Of a DNA stretch of 64,000 bases, positions 34,466 through 42,743 are shown piece by piece. A program made the translations under genes and the position numbers. Origin of the DNA: JARRNE01 sp963824085 (lineage in GTDB: Bacteria; Pseudomonadota; Gammaproteobacteria; Chromatiales; Chromatiaceae); contig CAWGNT010000015.1 in the NCBI GenBank assembly GCA_963824085.1, forward strand, positions 372,001-436,000, read 5' to 3'. Every line of letters starts with the position of its first letter. Positions within the stretch are counted from its first letter, which is position 1. The notes under the pieces are model-generated. The model was not told the DNA's origin, searched no databases, and was given only the letters and a program-made list of their open reading frames with translations.

Positions 34466-34675
34466 CCTGCAAGGTCATGACCAGGGCCTGATAGGTGTCG
34501 ACCGACTGCTTGCGCAAGGTGGAGCGGTAGGAGCGGATGATGGCGAACGCCTAAGCGCCGTCTTCGCCGCGGAAGCAGCTGGAGACCTTCCGCTTGAGCT
34601 TAGGCATGCGGGTGTCGCGCTCGGCCTGGTTGTTGGACGAAGCCGCTTCGCGGAGAAAAGCCAAGACGCCTGATC
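34452..34675 (-). pseudogene. IS66-family transposase C-terminal relic
   Basis: The minus-strand frame reads SSNNQAERDTRMPKLKRKVS, SCFRGEDGA, stop, AFAIIRSYRSTLRKQSVDTY, QALVMTLQ. This is the C-terminal NNxAERDxR and RSYxSTxRKQ region of IS66 transposases. An in-frame TAG lies at 34552-34554. It truncates the glucan synthase-like gene. Confidence 0.75.
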
Positions 34676-34731
34676 AACCTTCAAATGTAACCTCACCCCC
34701 TCGCACCCGAGGGAGCATTCTAAAGAGAATC

Positions 34732-35037
34732 ATGAGGTTAGCGCGCCAAGCAAAGCTTGCCGCACTATCATACTGATTGTCGGGCTCATGGGGGTGTGCG
34801 AGCACCCAAACAACATCGGAACGGACCGAAACAGTCACAGACCCAGTTGACACCGTACCGAGCGGCACTGAGTTTGCCATGGAAAATGCGGGAGCCACCA
34901 AACAGGAGACTGCCGTAACGACCGCCACGGAAGAGAAGCGCCATCCTGGAATCAACGGCAGCACCGTGGGCGTGGCGGGCGCTGTCGTAGCCGCGCCGTT
35001 CCGGGTGATCGGCGGGGTTCTGGGGGCAATCTTCTAG
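34732..35037 (+). pseudogene. Small envelope protein with an in-frame TGA
   Basis: ATG at 34732 (AAAGAGA upstream) opens a signal-like N-terminus (MRLARQAKLAALSY), then TGA at 34774, then the same frame continues LSGSWGCAST and 80 further residues to GGVLGAIF. The C-terminal glycine-rich helix (STVGVAGAVVAAPFRVIGGV) looks functional. The layout suggests a lipoprotein whose signal peptide now holds a stop. TTG at 34777 could restart translation but would lose the signal. Confidence 0.5.
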
Positions 35038-35620
35038 GCTGCGTTCCGTGTTGGACACGGACAACCAGCGGAAATGGTGAGAAAGGGTTCCGCCGCCCAC
35101 TGGGGACCTGGCGGGGAACTCGGCCGACCCGGCTTCCCCGGCAGGGGACCAGGGCCTTTCCCTAGCCCATCGCCTGCCCCTGGTTGCACTCGGACCATGT
35201 CCAGCCAGGAAGTCCCGCGTTTCCCCGTCGCCGATGAGATGAGGCATCTGGCCGGCGGTCATCCCCGCGCGAGGGCTCACCTGACGTGCGTGCTAGATCA
35301 AGTGGCGTTGAACGACTGCGTCTGTGGCGAATAGATCAAGGGGCTGCTCGGCACCGGCGTTGCGCCCCTGACCAGCCCACCACTGCGGATCTCGGCTGAT
35401 CGCCCGGCCGACACATGCCTCACTGCTCCCGAGGCATCTTCGCTCACACACCCGGGTCCATCCGACTGGGCAGACGGCGACAAGGCAAATTGCGCTGCAC
35501 GGTTCGCCAGCGCACAGACGCTCAAGCGGCGCGGGCATAGTGTCGTTTTGCTGGGGCCAGTTTGCAGTGCGCCAGCGGGACCCGCATCGTTCCTTTCAGA
35601 GTAGGCAACGGAGTAGAATC
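35038..35620. other. Gene-free stretch
   Basis: About 580 bases without a supported gene. Frames here have random GC-rich composition. The right end carries the ribosome site (CGGAG) of the 24-residue peptide. Confidence 0.45.
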
Positions 35621-35695
35621 ATGAACAACATCATCTGGCTCGTCGGCGCCGTAGTCATTGTCTTGTTCGTCTTGGGATACTTCGGCTTGCGCTGA
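35621..35695 (+). CDS. 24-residue membrane peptide
   Basis: MNNIIWLVGAVVIVLFVLGY, then FGLR, is a single hydrophobic helix with a polar N-terminus and an Arg end. GGAG lies ten bases before the ATG. Similar MNxIIxxVGxxVIxL peptides recur in Proteobacteria, often beside small stress genes. It is the kind of gene missed by size cut-offs. Function unknown. Confidence 0.6.
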   Translation: MNNIIWLVGAVVIVLFVLGYFGLR

Positions 35696-35939
35696 GCGCG
35701 TGCGGTCTGAACACCGCGCGCACCTTCGCATGGCGTGCCCGGGCGCTGGCTCGATGCGCATCTTGCGCAGGGTGTTGATGACGTCCGTTCTGGTGCAGCC
35801 TGCCAGCGCCGTCCGTACCAGCCCCTCGGCTTAGGCCCGACTTAGGCTCGAGGTCCTGGCCACCGACCAGCGGATCGGGGTCGAGGCGTATGGCGTGGCC
35901 GTCCAGCTCGCCGAAGAAATGCATCTGCGGAATGTGTCA
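35696..35939. other. Unassigned stretch
   Basis: One plus-strand frame (LEVLATDQRIGVEAYGVAVQ, LAEEMHLRNV) looks protein-like but has no start and no family; likely part of the mobile-element debris at this boundary. Confidence 0.3.
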
Positions 35940-36411
35940 ACGGAAATGAGACACCGGGGTGTCGAAATTAGAGTTGCTTTGGAGGCTCTTCGGGTTCGGT
36001 TTTGGCCGCGGCGGGCGAGTTGATCCAGACTGCGGTGGGCGGGTGCTGTGGATGTCTTCGTTCGGAGGCGGTGTCGCGCTCCGCGGCGGTGAGTTTGAGC
36101 GGCGGTGGCGGGGCGCAGGTGCGGCGTCGACGGGCGCAGTGGCCCGGGAACGGCGCCGATACAGGCCGGGCCCGCACACGACCCCCAAGGTACGGCAGGC
36201 ACGCACCACGCCGACCTCCTTGCCCAGCGCCTCGGCCGCAGCCACCAGGGTTTGCCGGCGCGCGGTGGTGGGCTCGTGTCGATCCCCAGCAACAACGAGA
36301 CTTTTTTTGGACCTCGATGATAGTCTCGGCCTGGAGCAGGCGCTGGCGCAGCTGTTCGTTCTCGTGTTCTAGCAGCCTGTCGGACTTTCCCCCGTGCCGT
36401 GCGGTGGCCAT
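35940..36411 (-). pseudogene. IS3-type transposase relic
   Basis: The minus strand opens with GGKSDRLLEHENEQLRQRLL and QAETIIEVQKK, then shifts frame to KVSLLLGIDTS, and further to AAAEALGKEVGVVRACRTLG. This is the N-terminal part of an IS3-like transposase with two or more frameshifts. No integrase core remains. GTGTCAACGGAAATGAGACA at 35935-35954 may be its terminal repeat. Confidence 0.6.
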
Positions 36412-36450
36412 CCCGGTACAATGGGGCCATTGAGCCTGAGGGTTTACGCC

Positions 36451-37150
36451 GATGAGCCACTTCCGTGCGATCGACCGCGACTGTGACTTTCTCCTGCCGC
36501 CCTTGGTGCAGGAGTGGCTGCCCGAGGGGCGCCTGGCGCGTTACGTGGTGGAGGTTGGTGGAAGCGCTGGACCTGATCGACCTGGAGTGGGCCTATGTGG
36601 GTCGGGGCAGTGACGCCTACCACCCGGCGGCGTTTTTGTCGCTGTTGATCTACGGTTATGCCACCGGGGGCTACTCCAGCCGCAAGATCGAGCGGGCGAC
36701 CCACGACTCGCTGGCGTTTCGCTACATTGCCTGCAACCGTCATCCTGACCACGACACCCTGGCAACCTTCTGGCGGCGTTTCGGTAAAGAGTTCGAAGCG
36801 GTCTTCGTGGAGGTCCTGCAAGTCGCCCGCGCGAACCAGCTGAGCCGCTTCGGCGCCGTCAGCCTCGACGGCACTAAGATCCACGCCAACGCCAGTCGTC
36901 ACAGTGCCCTGTCCTATGGCCATGCCGAGGCCATCGAGGCGCAGCTCAAAGCCGAGGTGCAGCAACTGCTGGCCTTGGCCGAGGAGGCTGACGGGGCCAA
37001 CGTCCCCGACGGGATGAGCCTACCCGAGGAGCTCAAGGGGCGCGAGGACCGCCTGGCGGCGATTGCCCAAGCCAAGGGCAAGATCGAAGCGCGGGCCGGC
37101 GGGGGCTTTGAGCAGTGCTACAACGCCCAAGCCATGGTCGATGCCGACCC
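36451..37150 (+). pseudogene. IS1182-family transposase, frameshifted and truncated
   Basis: ATG at 36451 begins MSHFRAIDRDCDFLLPPLVQ and EWLPEGRLARYVVE. A frameshift near 36545 moves it to ALDLIDLEWAYVGRGSDAYH, then GYATGGYSSRKIERATHDSL, GAVSLDGTKIHANASRHSAL and a final FEQCYNAQAMVDAD near 37150, where homology ends. The C-terminal DDE part is missing. Confidence 0.82.
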
Positions 37151-37285
37151 ATGTTCAGCGTGCGGTGCCGCACCGAAAGCCCTTGGTCTTGCGTGTACCG
37201 TTTATGTTGAGCGATGGAAGCCGTCATTCCGGGCTCGAGTCATGGCCATCGTGGCCATGGCTAACCTCACCGTCGGAGACTCGCA

Positions 37286-37462
37286 ATGAACAAAGATCAG
37301 GTCAAGGGGCGCATTGAAGAAGCGAAGGGCAAAGTCAAGGAAGTCACCGGCAAGGTCGTCGGGAAAAAGGAGATGGAGGCGGAAGGAAATGTCCAAAAGA
37401 ACATCGGCAAGGCCCAGGCGGGCGTAGGAGACATCAAGGAAGATATCAAAGACGCACTCTAA
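37286..37462 (+). CDS. CsbD family stress protein
   Basis: A 58-residue CsbD protein: MNKDQVKGRIEEAKGKVKEV, TGKVVGKKEMEAEGNVQKNI, GKAQAGVGDIKEDIKDAL. Highly charged, hydrophilic and repetitive; CsbD proteins rise under general stress, but their activity is unknown. A GGAGA site precedes the ATG. It sits between transposon debris and a broken permease gene. Confidence 0.93.
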   Translation: MNKDQVKGRIEEAKGKVKEVTGKVVGKKEMEAEGNVQKNIGKAQAGVGDIKEDIKDAL

Positions 37463-37540
37463 CGCCTGAGACGGTCCGATTCTGAGGGAACAATCCCCCG
37501 GCAACGCCAGGCTATCGGATGCTTGCGCCTTTCCGGGGTG

Positions 37541-38005
37541 CGCTGTGGCCTGGGGCATCTGCTTCGCCTTCCTCCTACATCGCTGGCTGGTGCGCAGGCT
37601 GAAAGCACGCGTCGGCCTGCCGGCGAGGATCATTGCCCTGCTGGCACCTGTCCTGCCCGACGGCTCGCTGTTCTGGCGGCGCTTCTGGCGCTGCTGCCGG
37701 TGAGCGGCGGCGCCCTCGTTTGGGTGCCGGCTATCGTCGTCTTCGCCTCCATTTCGCAGTCGGGCTCGACGATCTTCCCGTTGATCCGGGGCGCGGGCGT
37801 GTCGGCCTCCGAGAACCTGATCCGACCCTTGCTGATTTGGCGCCAGGCGCCGCTATCGACGCTCGCCCTATTCGTCGGCGTTATCGGCGGCGTCTCGGCC
37901 TTCGGCGTCGTTGGCGTGATCATCGGGCCGGCGCTGCTGACAGTCACGGCCGCGCTGCTGCGTTTCGTCGACGAGACGCTGTCGCGCCAGCCCGGACACC
38001 CCTAG
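37541..38005 (+). pseudogene. AI-2E permease family remnant
   Basis: The C-terminal part (LLALLPVSGGALVWVPAIVV, ENLIRPLLIWRQAPLSTLAL, FVGVIGGVSAFGVVGVIIGP) is clearly from the AI-2E/PerM family. An upstream piece (FLLHRWLVRRLKARVGLPAR) lies in a different frame. The intermediate two thirds are deleted. An intact relative is present at 44094. Confidence 0.72.
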
Positions 38006-38197
38006 TTCGTGCGGGACTACACTCTCAGACAGGCCGGACCGACCATGGTGGGACCTCTCCGTCATCGCGCAGGTCTGGCATGAGTCCGTTTCGTTCGGGT
38101 TATCTGGCCCCAGCGATCCCCCGGAGATACCGTGTAACCTTTGAATTCAGCAGGCGTGTCCGACGGCTACATAGGTCCGCTAACAGAGGAAGCGCGC

Positions 38198-39424
38198 GTG
38201 CCCGAAGCCCCCGATTCAAGACCCTGGCGCGAGGATTGGCAACGCCTGCGCCGGTTGTTGCTGAATCCGACGGTTGATGACCAAGCACTGGAGGCCGCCC
38301 TGCGCAGCGCCCGGGAGCGCCAGCCCCTGCCGGTGGTGTGGCTGCTCGGCAAGGCCCAGTCCGGCAAGACCTCCATCATCCGCGCCTTGACCGGTAGCCC
38401 GGGCGCCGAGATCGGTAACGGGTTCCGGCCCTGTACCCGTACCGCCCGCCTTTACGACTTCCCGGCGGAGGCACCGGTGGTGCGCTTTCTGGACACCCGC
38501 GGCCTCGGAGAGGTCGCCTATGACCCCGCCGAGGACATTCGCTTCTGCGAGGCCCAGGCGCATCTGGTGCTGGGCGTCATGAAGGCGACGGACCTGGGGC
38601 AGGGTGCGGTATTCGAGGTTCTGCGCGCGGTGCGCGGGCGCCACCCCCAATGGTCCGTACTGATCGCCCAAACCGGGCTCCACGAGGGCTATCCGCCAGG
38701 CTCGGGGCACATCCTGCCCTACCCCTTCGACCGGCAGCCCTGGCCCACGGCCGTCCCCAACGATTTGACCCGCGCCCTGCTTGCTCAGCGCGATGGCCTG
38801 GGCCGGCTGCCCGGGGCCACGGTGCCGTTGTGGGTGCCGATCGACCTGACCCTGCCGGAGGACGGACTGGACCCGGCCAACTATGGGCTCGAAGCCCTCT
38901 GGGCGGCTATCGGGGAGGTCTCGACCCTGGACCTTCACGCCCGGTTGCGCGGCGACCCTGGGATGCGCGACACCTTTGCCCGCACCGCCCACCCGCACAT
39001 CGTCGGCTATGCCTTGGCGGCGGCCGGGGTCGGCGCCCTGCCGGTCGTAGACCTGGTGGCAGTGCCGGCGATCCAGGCCAAGCTCCTACACAGCCTGGCC
39101 GGGCTCTATGGTCAGGGCTGGACCCGCCGCGAGGTCTCCGAGTTTCTCGGCCTCCTGGGCCTTGGGGTCGGCGTTGGCTATGCAGCGCGCCTGGTTGGCC
39201 GTGCACTGGTCAAGCTTGTCCCCTATCTGGGTCAAACACTCGGCGCCGTGTGGGGGGCAACGGCCAGCGGGGCGACCACCTATGCCCTGGGCAAGGCCGC
39301 TGGCTACTACTTTGGCACCCGCCGGGTCGGGGAGCGGATCGACGCGGCGGAGCTGCGGCGTGTCTACGCGGAGGCATTGGCATCTGGCACCAACTTGATC
39401 AAGACCGACGCCGATTCGCCGTAG
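38198..39424 (+). CDS. Membrane-associated GTPase (YcjF/DUF697-like)
   Basis: A 408-residue GTPase. The P-loop GKAQSGKTS is at residues 51-59 and the G3 motif DTRG at 99-102. The C-terminal region (about 245-400) has hydrophobic helices (IVGYALAAAGVGALPVVDLV, LGLLGLGVGVGYAARLVG) and resembles DUF697. GTG at 38198 is chosen because GAGGAAG lies just upstream; TTG at 38141 lacks a site. It is followed by a second GTPase gene 52 bases downstream in the same direction, probably one operon. Confidence 0.82.
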   Translation: MPEAPDSRPWREDWQRLRRLLLNPTVDDQALEAALRSARERQPLPVVWLLGKAQSGKTSIIRALTGSPGAEIGNGFRPCTRTARLYDFPAEAPVVRFLDTRGLGEVAYDPAEDIRFCEAQAHLVLGVMKATDLGQGAVFEVLRAVRGRHPQWSVLIAQTGLHEGYPPGSGHILPYPFDRQPWPTAVPNDLTRALLAQRDGLGRLPGATVPLWVPIDLTLPEDGLDPANYGLEALWAAIGEVSTLDLHARLRGDPGMRDTFARTAHPHIVGYALAAAGVGALPVVDLVAVPAIQAKLLHSLAGLYGQGWTRREVSEFLGLLGLGVGVGYAARLVGRALVKLVPYLGQTLGAVWGATASGATTYALGKAAGYYFGTRRVGERIDAAELRRVYAEALASGTNLIKTDADSP

Positions 39425-39476
39425 CGCACGAGGCAGTGGGTTTCCTCTCGTATTCAGTAACCTGGATTGATTCGTT

Positions 39477-41024
39477 ATGCTCAGCCGAAGCGACCGCCTG
39501 CGCCTGTTCGCCCTGCTACTGTGGGCCCTGCCCCTCGCGGTCCTCCTTCCTCTGGGCCTTTGGTGGCTGTGGCAGAACGGGGCCATGCCCTATTGGCTGG
39601 CAGCCACGCTGGCATTCAGCGCCGCGGGCTACGGTCTCCAGTTCTGGCTGCGCCGACGGGACCGGCGGCTGCTCGCCGATGTCCAGACTGCCCCCGACCC
39701 CCAGTGGCCGCCCAAGTCGCAGGCCGCCTGGGGCGCCATCGAGGCCATGGCCGAGGGGATCAGGCCAGAGGACTGGCCCCTGTCCGACGGCCCACGGCTC
39801 ATTGCCCTCGCGCGCGATGCCCTGGAACGGGTCGCGCGCATCTATCACCCGGAGAAGGCGCGGCCCCTGCTGGAGTTGACCCTGCCCCACGGACTGCTGA
39901 TCGTCGAACGGGCCTGCCGGGACCTGCGCACTGAGATCGTCGGTCAAATCCCCTTCAGCCACCGCCTGACCCTGGGGGACCTGGTGCGCGCCTACCGCTG
40001 GAAGGCGACCGCCGAGCGGCTGCTCGACCTCTATCGCGCCGGCCGGCTGGTCGTCAATCCGGTCAACGCCGTGTTGAGCGAGGGCTGGGAGCGCCTACGC
40101 GGCCGGGCCTTCGATTCCGCCTGGTCCGACCTGCACCGCTGGCTGCTCCAGGAGCTCGTCCGCAAGGTGGGCTACTACGCCATCGAGACCTACAGCGGAC
40201 GTCTAACTTTGACCCCGGCCCTGACTGAAGCGGAACCCGCAGCCGCGGCCACCCCAGGCTCCATGCGCGACCTGGAGCAAGCCGAAGCCGATTCAGCCGC
40301 CCGCGCCCACGAGCCCCTGCGCATCCTGGTTCTTGGCCGGGCCAACGCCGGCAAGTCAAGCCTGATCAACGCCCTCTTCGGCCGACTGACGGCGTCCTCC
40401 GACGTCCTGCCGAACCCGGCCGCGGCCGTCGCCCCTTATCGACTGGAGCGGGAGGGCCTCACCGCCGCTCTCGTGTTCGACACGCCGGGGATCGATACGG
40501 ACAGGCTCCCTCCCAAGGCTCTGGACCGACTGGCGACCGTTGCCGACCTGGTGCTCTGGGTAACCGCCGCCCACCGTCCGGATCGCCACCAAGAGCGGAA
40601 GGCCCTGGACCGCATCCGCGCCCTCTGGTCTGCCCGGCCGGACCGCCATCCCCCTCCCTTGCTGGTCGCCGTGAGCCATATCGATCTGCTGCGCCCGCCC
40701 CGGGAATGGCAGCCGCCCTATGACCTCGCCAATCCCGTGGGCCCCAAGGCGGTGAATATCCGCGCCGCGGTGGGGGCCGCTGCCGAGGACCTGGCGGTGC
40801 CGGTGACCGACACCATCCCCGTCTGCCTGGCCGAGGGGCGGGTCTATAACGTGGAAGACAGCCTATGGGTCACGCTGCTCGACCGCCAGGGCGCGGCGGA
40901 CAAGGTCCGACTCCTGCGCTGTCTGGACGAGCGCAAACGTACAGAGGACTGGCCGCTCCTTCGGCGCCAACTGGCGGGCGCCGGGCGCTTTCTGGCAAGC
41001 CTGCCGGGTCGCCTGATTGGGTGA
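39477..41024 (+). CDS. Membrane GTPase
   Basis: A 515-residue protein with two N-terminal membrane helices (about 10-30 and 36-57), a helical middle domain (60-245), and a GTPase domain. P-loop GRANAGKS is at 287-294, DTPG at 335-338 and the G4-like SHID near 401. The G domain resembles the Era/dynamin-like superfamily. Together with the upstream GTPase it may form a membrane-remodelling or stress-response pair. Specific function unknown. Confidence 0.84.
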   Translation: MLSRSDRLRLFALLLWALPLAVLLPLGLWWLWQNGAMPYWLAATLAFSAAGYGLQFWLRRRDRRLLADVQTAPDPQWPPKSQAAWGAIEAMAEGIRPEDWPLSDGPRLIALARDALERVARIYHPEKARPLLELTLPHGLLIVERACRDLRTEIVGQIPFSHRLTLGDLVRAYRWKATAERLLDLYRAGRLVVNPVNAVLSEGWERLRGRAFDSAWSDLHRWLLQELVRKVGYYAIETYSGRLTLTPALTEAEPAAAATPGSMRDLEQAEADSAARAHEPLRILVLGRANAGKSSLINALFGRLTASSDVLPNPAAAVAPYRLEREGLTAALVFDTPGIDTDRLPPKALDRLATVADLVLWVTAAHRPDRHQERKALDRIRALWSARPDRHPPPLLVAVSHIDLLRPPREWQPPYDLANPVGPKAVNIRAAVGAAAEDLAVPVTDTIPVCLAEGRVYNVEDSLWVTLLDRQGAADKVRLLRCLDERKRTEDWPLLRRQLAGAGRFLASLPGRLIG

Positions 41025-41165
41025 TGCGCGCCGGAGCCAACTGGACTTGTTTTGGCCGGGGTTAAGCCGTGGCTATTACCCGGTCCCCTGGAGCTGCTCG
41101 GCCGCCTGCACCGCCTATCGGACCAGCTGACGGTCCCGGAGCTGAGGTGCATCGCACATTCACCG

Positions 41166-41618
41166 TTAGATCACGGGGTCGCCTCGACCTTCATCGGCGT
41201 CACCTGAGGGCGTTGCGCGCGTGCGCTCCGGCGGTGCTGGCGCTTGCGCCGCCGCATCCGATGCAGAGGGGTGTTGCGTCTTCGCGCCGGGCAGCATGGA
41301 AAACAACGGGCGCGCCAAAGTTACCAGCGTCATAACGGTCCGGGCGCTATCGAAGAAGGGATGGCCGGGGTTAGGCGAAGGATCCGAGCCCTGCGGCTTG
41401 GGCGTATGACGCTGGGTGAGCTCTCCAATAAGGAATCCCATGCCCCCTGCCCACAGCAACACCGTTGGATCGGTCATCCACTGGTGGAGCGCCCGGCGTA
41501 GCGCAACGCCGCGAACCCCTACCAACCGCCGCCTGTTCTGGAGCCGACGCTCGGCTTCGCCGATTTGAACGGTTAGAGAAGAAGTCAGTGTTCTGGGGCT
41601 TGGAAGAATTGTGGTCAT
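41166..41618 (-). CDS. Hypothetical protein of the DUF883/holin operon
   Basis: A 150-residue protein. Its ATG shares a base with the stop of the holin-like gene (TGATG), showing coupling. It has a weakly hydrophobic helix around residues 50-68 (DPTVLLWAGGMGFLIGEL) and a second near 92-108; the tail is disordered and Ala/Pro-rich. No family recognised. By position it belongs with envelope stress proteins. Confidence 0.65.
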   Translation of the reverse strand: MTTILPSPRTLTSSLTVQIGEAERRLQNRRRLVGVRGVALRRALHQWMTDPTVLLWAGGMGFLIGELTQRHTPKPQGSDPSPNPGHPFFDSARTVMTLVTLARPLFSMLPGAKTQHPSASDAAAQAPAPPERTRATPSGDADEGRGDPVI

Positions 41619-42061
41619 CAAGATGTCTCCGCATCCGGGAACTCGGATGACCCCGGCTCAAGACTGCGGGTGTTGGCGGGGAACCGTAAACGATGACTCA
41701 GGCGGCCGATCACGCGCCAGAGAATGAGCGCGACGACCAAGTTGACCGCTACTGCCAGCAGCAAGGCGCTGCCAGTCGCCATGACTCCACGGCTGGTCAG
41801 CGCGAGTATCCCGGCGCCGAGCAGCCCGAGCCATGCGCTGAGGAGCAGGCCCGCTACGAGCATTCCCGCTACCACCATGGCGACCAGGCTCTCACCCGCC
41901 CTTTGTGTCTCCAAGCCGGCGAGCTCGAGACGGTCGTGCGCGAGTCCACGCAACGCTTGCCAAAGCAGCTTGGCCTCCTGCGGCACGGCTGTGCGATGGC
42001 CCGGAGCGCTGGAAGCGGCCCGTGATCCAACGTTTTCCTCGACTGCCGTAGTCGGATCCAT
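41618..42061 (-). CDS. Phage holin family (Holin-X-like) protein
   Basis: A 147-residue protein with two hydrophobic hairpin helices (about residues 55-85 and 88-120: VAMVVAGMLVAGLLLSAWLG; LLLAVAVNLVVALILWRVIG) after an amphipathic N-terminal helix. This matches the superfamily III holin-like proteins that commonly accompany DUF883 genes and are not true phage holins. The start at 42061 is preferred because it lies 14 bases behind the DUF883 stop. Chain of translational coupling to the next gene. Confidence 0.82.
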   Translation of the reverse strand: MDPTTAVEENVGSRAASSAPGHRTAVPQEAKLLWQALRGLAHDRLELAGLETQRAGESLVAMVVAGMLVAGLLLSAWLGLLGAGILALTSRGVMATGSALLLAVAVNLVVALILWRVIGRLSHRLRFPANTRSLEPGSSEFPDAETS

Positions 42062-42075
42062 CCCGGGGAGAGCTC

Positions 42076-42348
42076 CTAACGCGAGCTCAACAGGCGGCTC
42101 AACAGGAAGCCGCCGACGACCGCGATCCCCAGCGCCTTGACAGGGTTGTCGCGGACGTAAGCGCGGCTCTTGTCCAGCCATTCCACCTGAAGCTCTCTCA
42201 GTTGCTCCCCTTTCTCGTCCACCGCTTTCGCGGTGTGGCTGGCCGCGCCGGCCATCTTGTCAACCGCCTCATGCGCCCCAGATGCCATGCGGCGTACGAC
42301 GGGATCGGCCGCATCCGCCACTGTGCCTCTGTCGTGATCTTTGCTCAT
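42076..42348 (-). CDS. DUF883 (ElaB/YqjD-like) protein
   Basis: A 90-residue tail-anchored protein: a helical N-terminus (MASGAHEAVDKMAGAASHTA), then the DUF883 end YVRDNPVKALGIAVVGGFLL with a single C-terminal helix and SRLLSSR. E. coli ElaB/YqjD are inner-membrane proteins that tether ribosomes in stationary phase. GGAG lies nine bases before the ATG. Its start overlaps the stop of an upstream 38-residue ORF. Confidence 0.9.
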   Translation of the reverse strand: MSKDHDRGTVADAADPVVRRMASGAHEAVDKMAGAASHTAKAVDEKGEQLRELQVEWLDKSRAYVRDNPVKALGIAVVGGFLLSRLLSSR

Positions 42349-42461
42349 GATGATCTCCGGATAATGACGTTGCTCGTATGGGCCAATCCTGCGCCGGCGG
42401 AGTTGGCACCAGCCAGGTCGTTGGGACGGGTCGTGAACCCTTCGGCTCTTTCCATGCTCAT
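42345..42461 (-). CDS. 38-residue ORF coupled to DUF883
   Basis: MSMERAEGFTTRPNDLAGAN, then a Gly/Ser/Thr-rich end, terminates with ATGA overlapping the DUF883 start. AGGA precedes the second ATG (42455). Hydrophilic, no family. The coupling supports expression, perhaps as a leader. Confidence 0.42.
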   Translation of the reverse strand: MSMERAEGFTTRPNDLAGANSAGAGLAHTSNVIIRRSS

Positions 42462-42509
42462 TGTCCTTTGTCGTTAGGGTCTTATGGTTAGGGTCGATGT
42501 CCCGATGGT

Positions 42510-42587
42510 TTAGTTATTCAAGAGATAAATAACCACCAGCACAATCGTCGGAACACCCAGCAACCATCCGATCAGATACTTACCCAT
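42510..42587 (-). CDS. 25-residue membrane peptide
   Basis: MGKYLIGWLLGVPTIVLVVI, then YLLNN, a single membrane helix. GAGGAGGGG lies five bases before the ATG, an exceptionally strong site. Peptides of this kind recur near DUF883/CsbD genes in Proteobacteria. It leads the small-gene operon running left to 41166. Confidence 0.7.
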   Translation of the reverse strand: MGKYLIGWLLGVPTIVLVVIYLLNN

Positions 42588-42743
42588 GATTCCCCTCCTC
42601 TATCAGTCTAGGCCATTCCAAACCGTTTCAGTGAACGATCTGGTTTGCCTCGCCGCCACCGGCAACCCTTGTTAGCACTCGCACTAGAGAAAAATCTAAC
42701 CTAGAGAACCCTGTGCGGTCTGTACGCTGGCGCACACAGCGTT

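Noticed and set aside
37151..37285. Coding continuation of the IS1182 transposase
   Set aside because: The frame stays open but the family similarity stops near 37150, so the remainder is foreign sequence before csbD.
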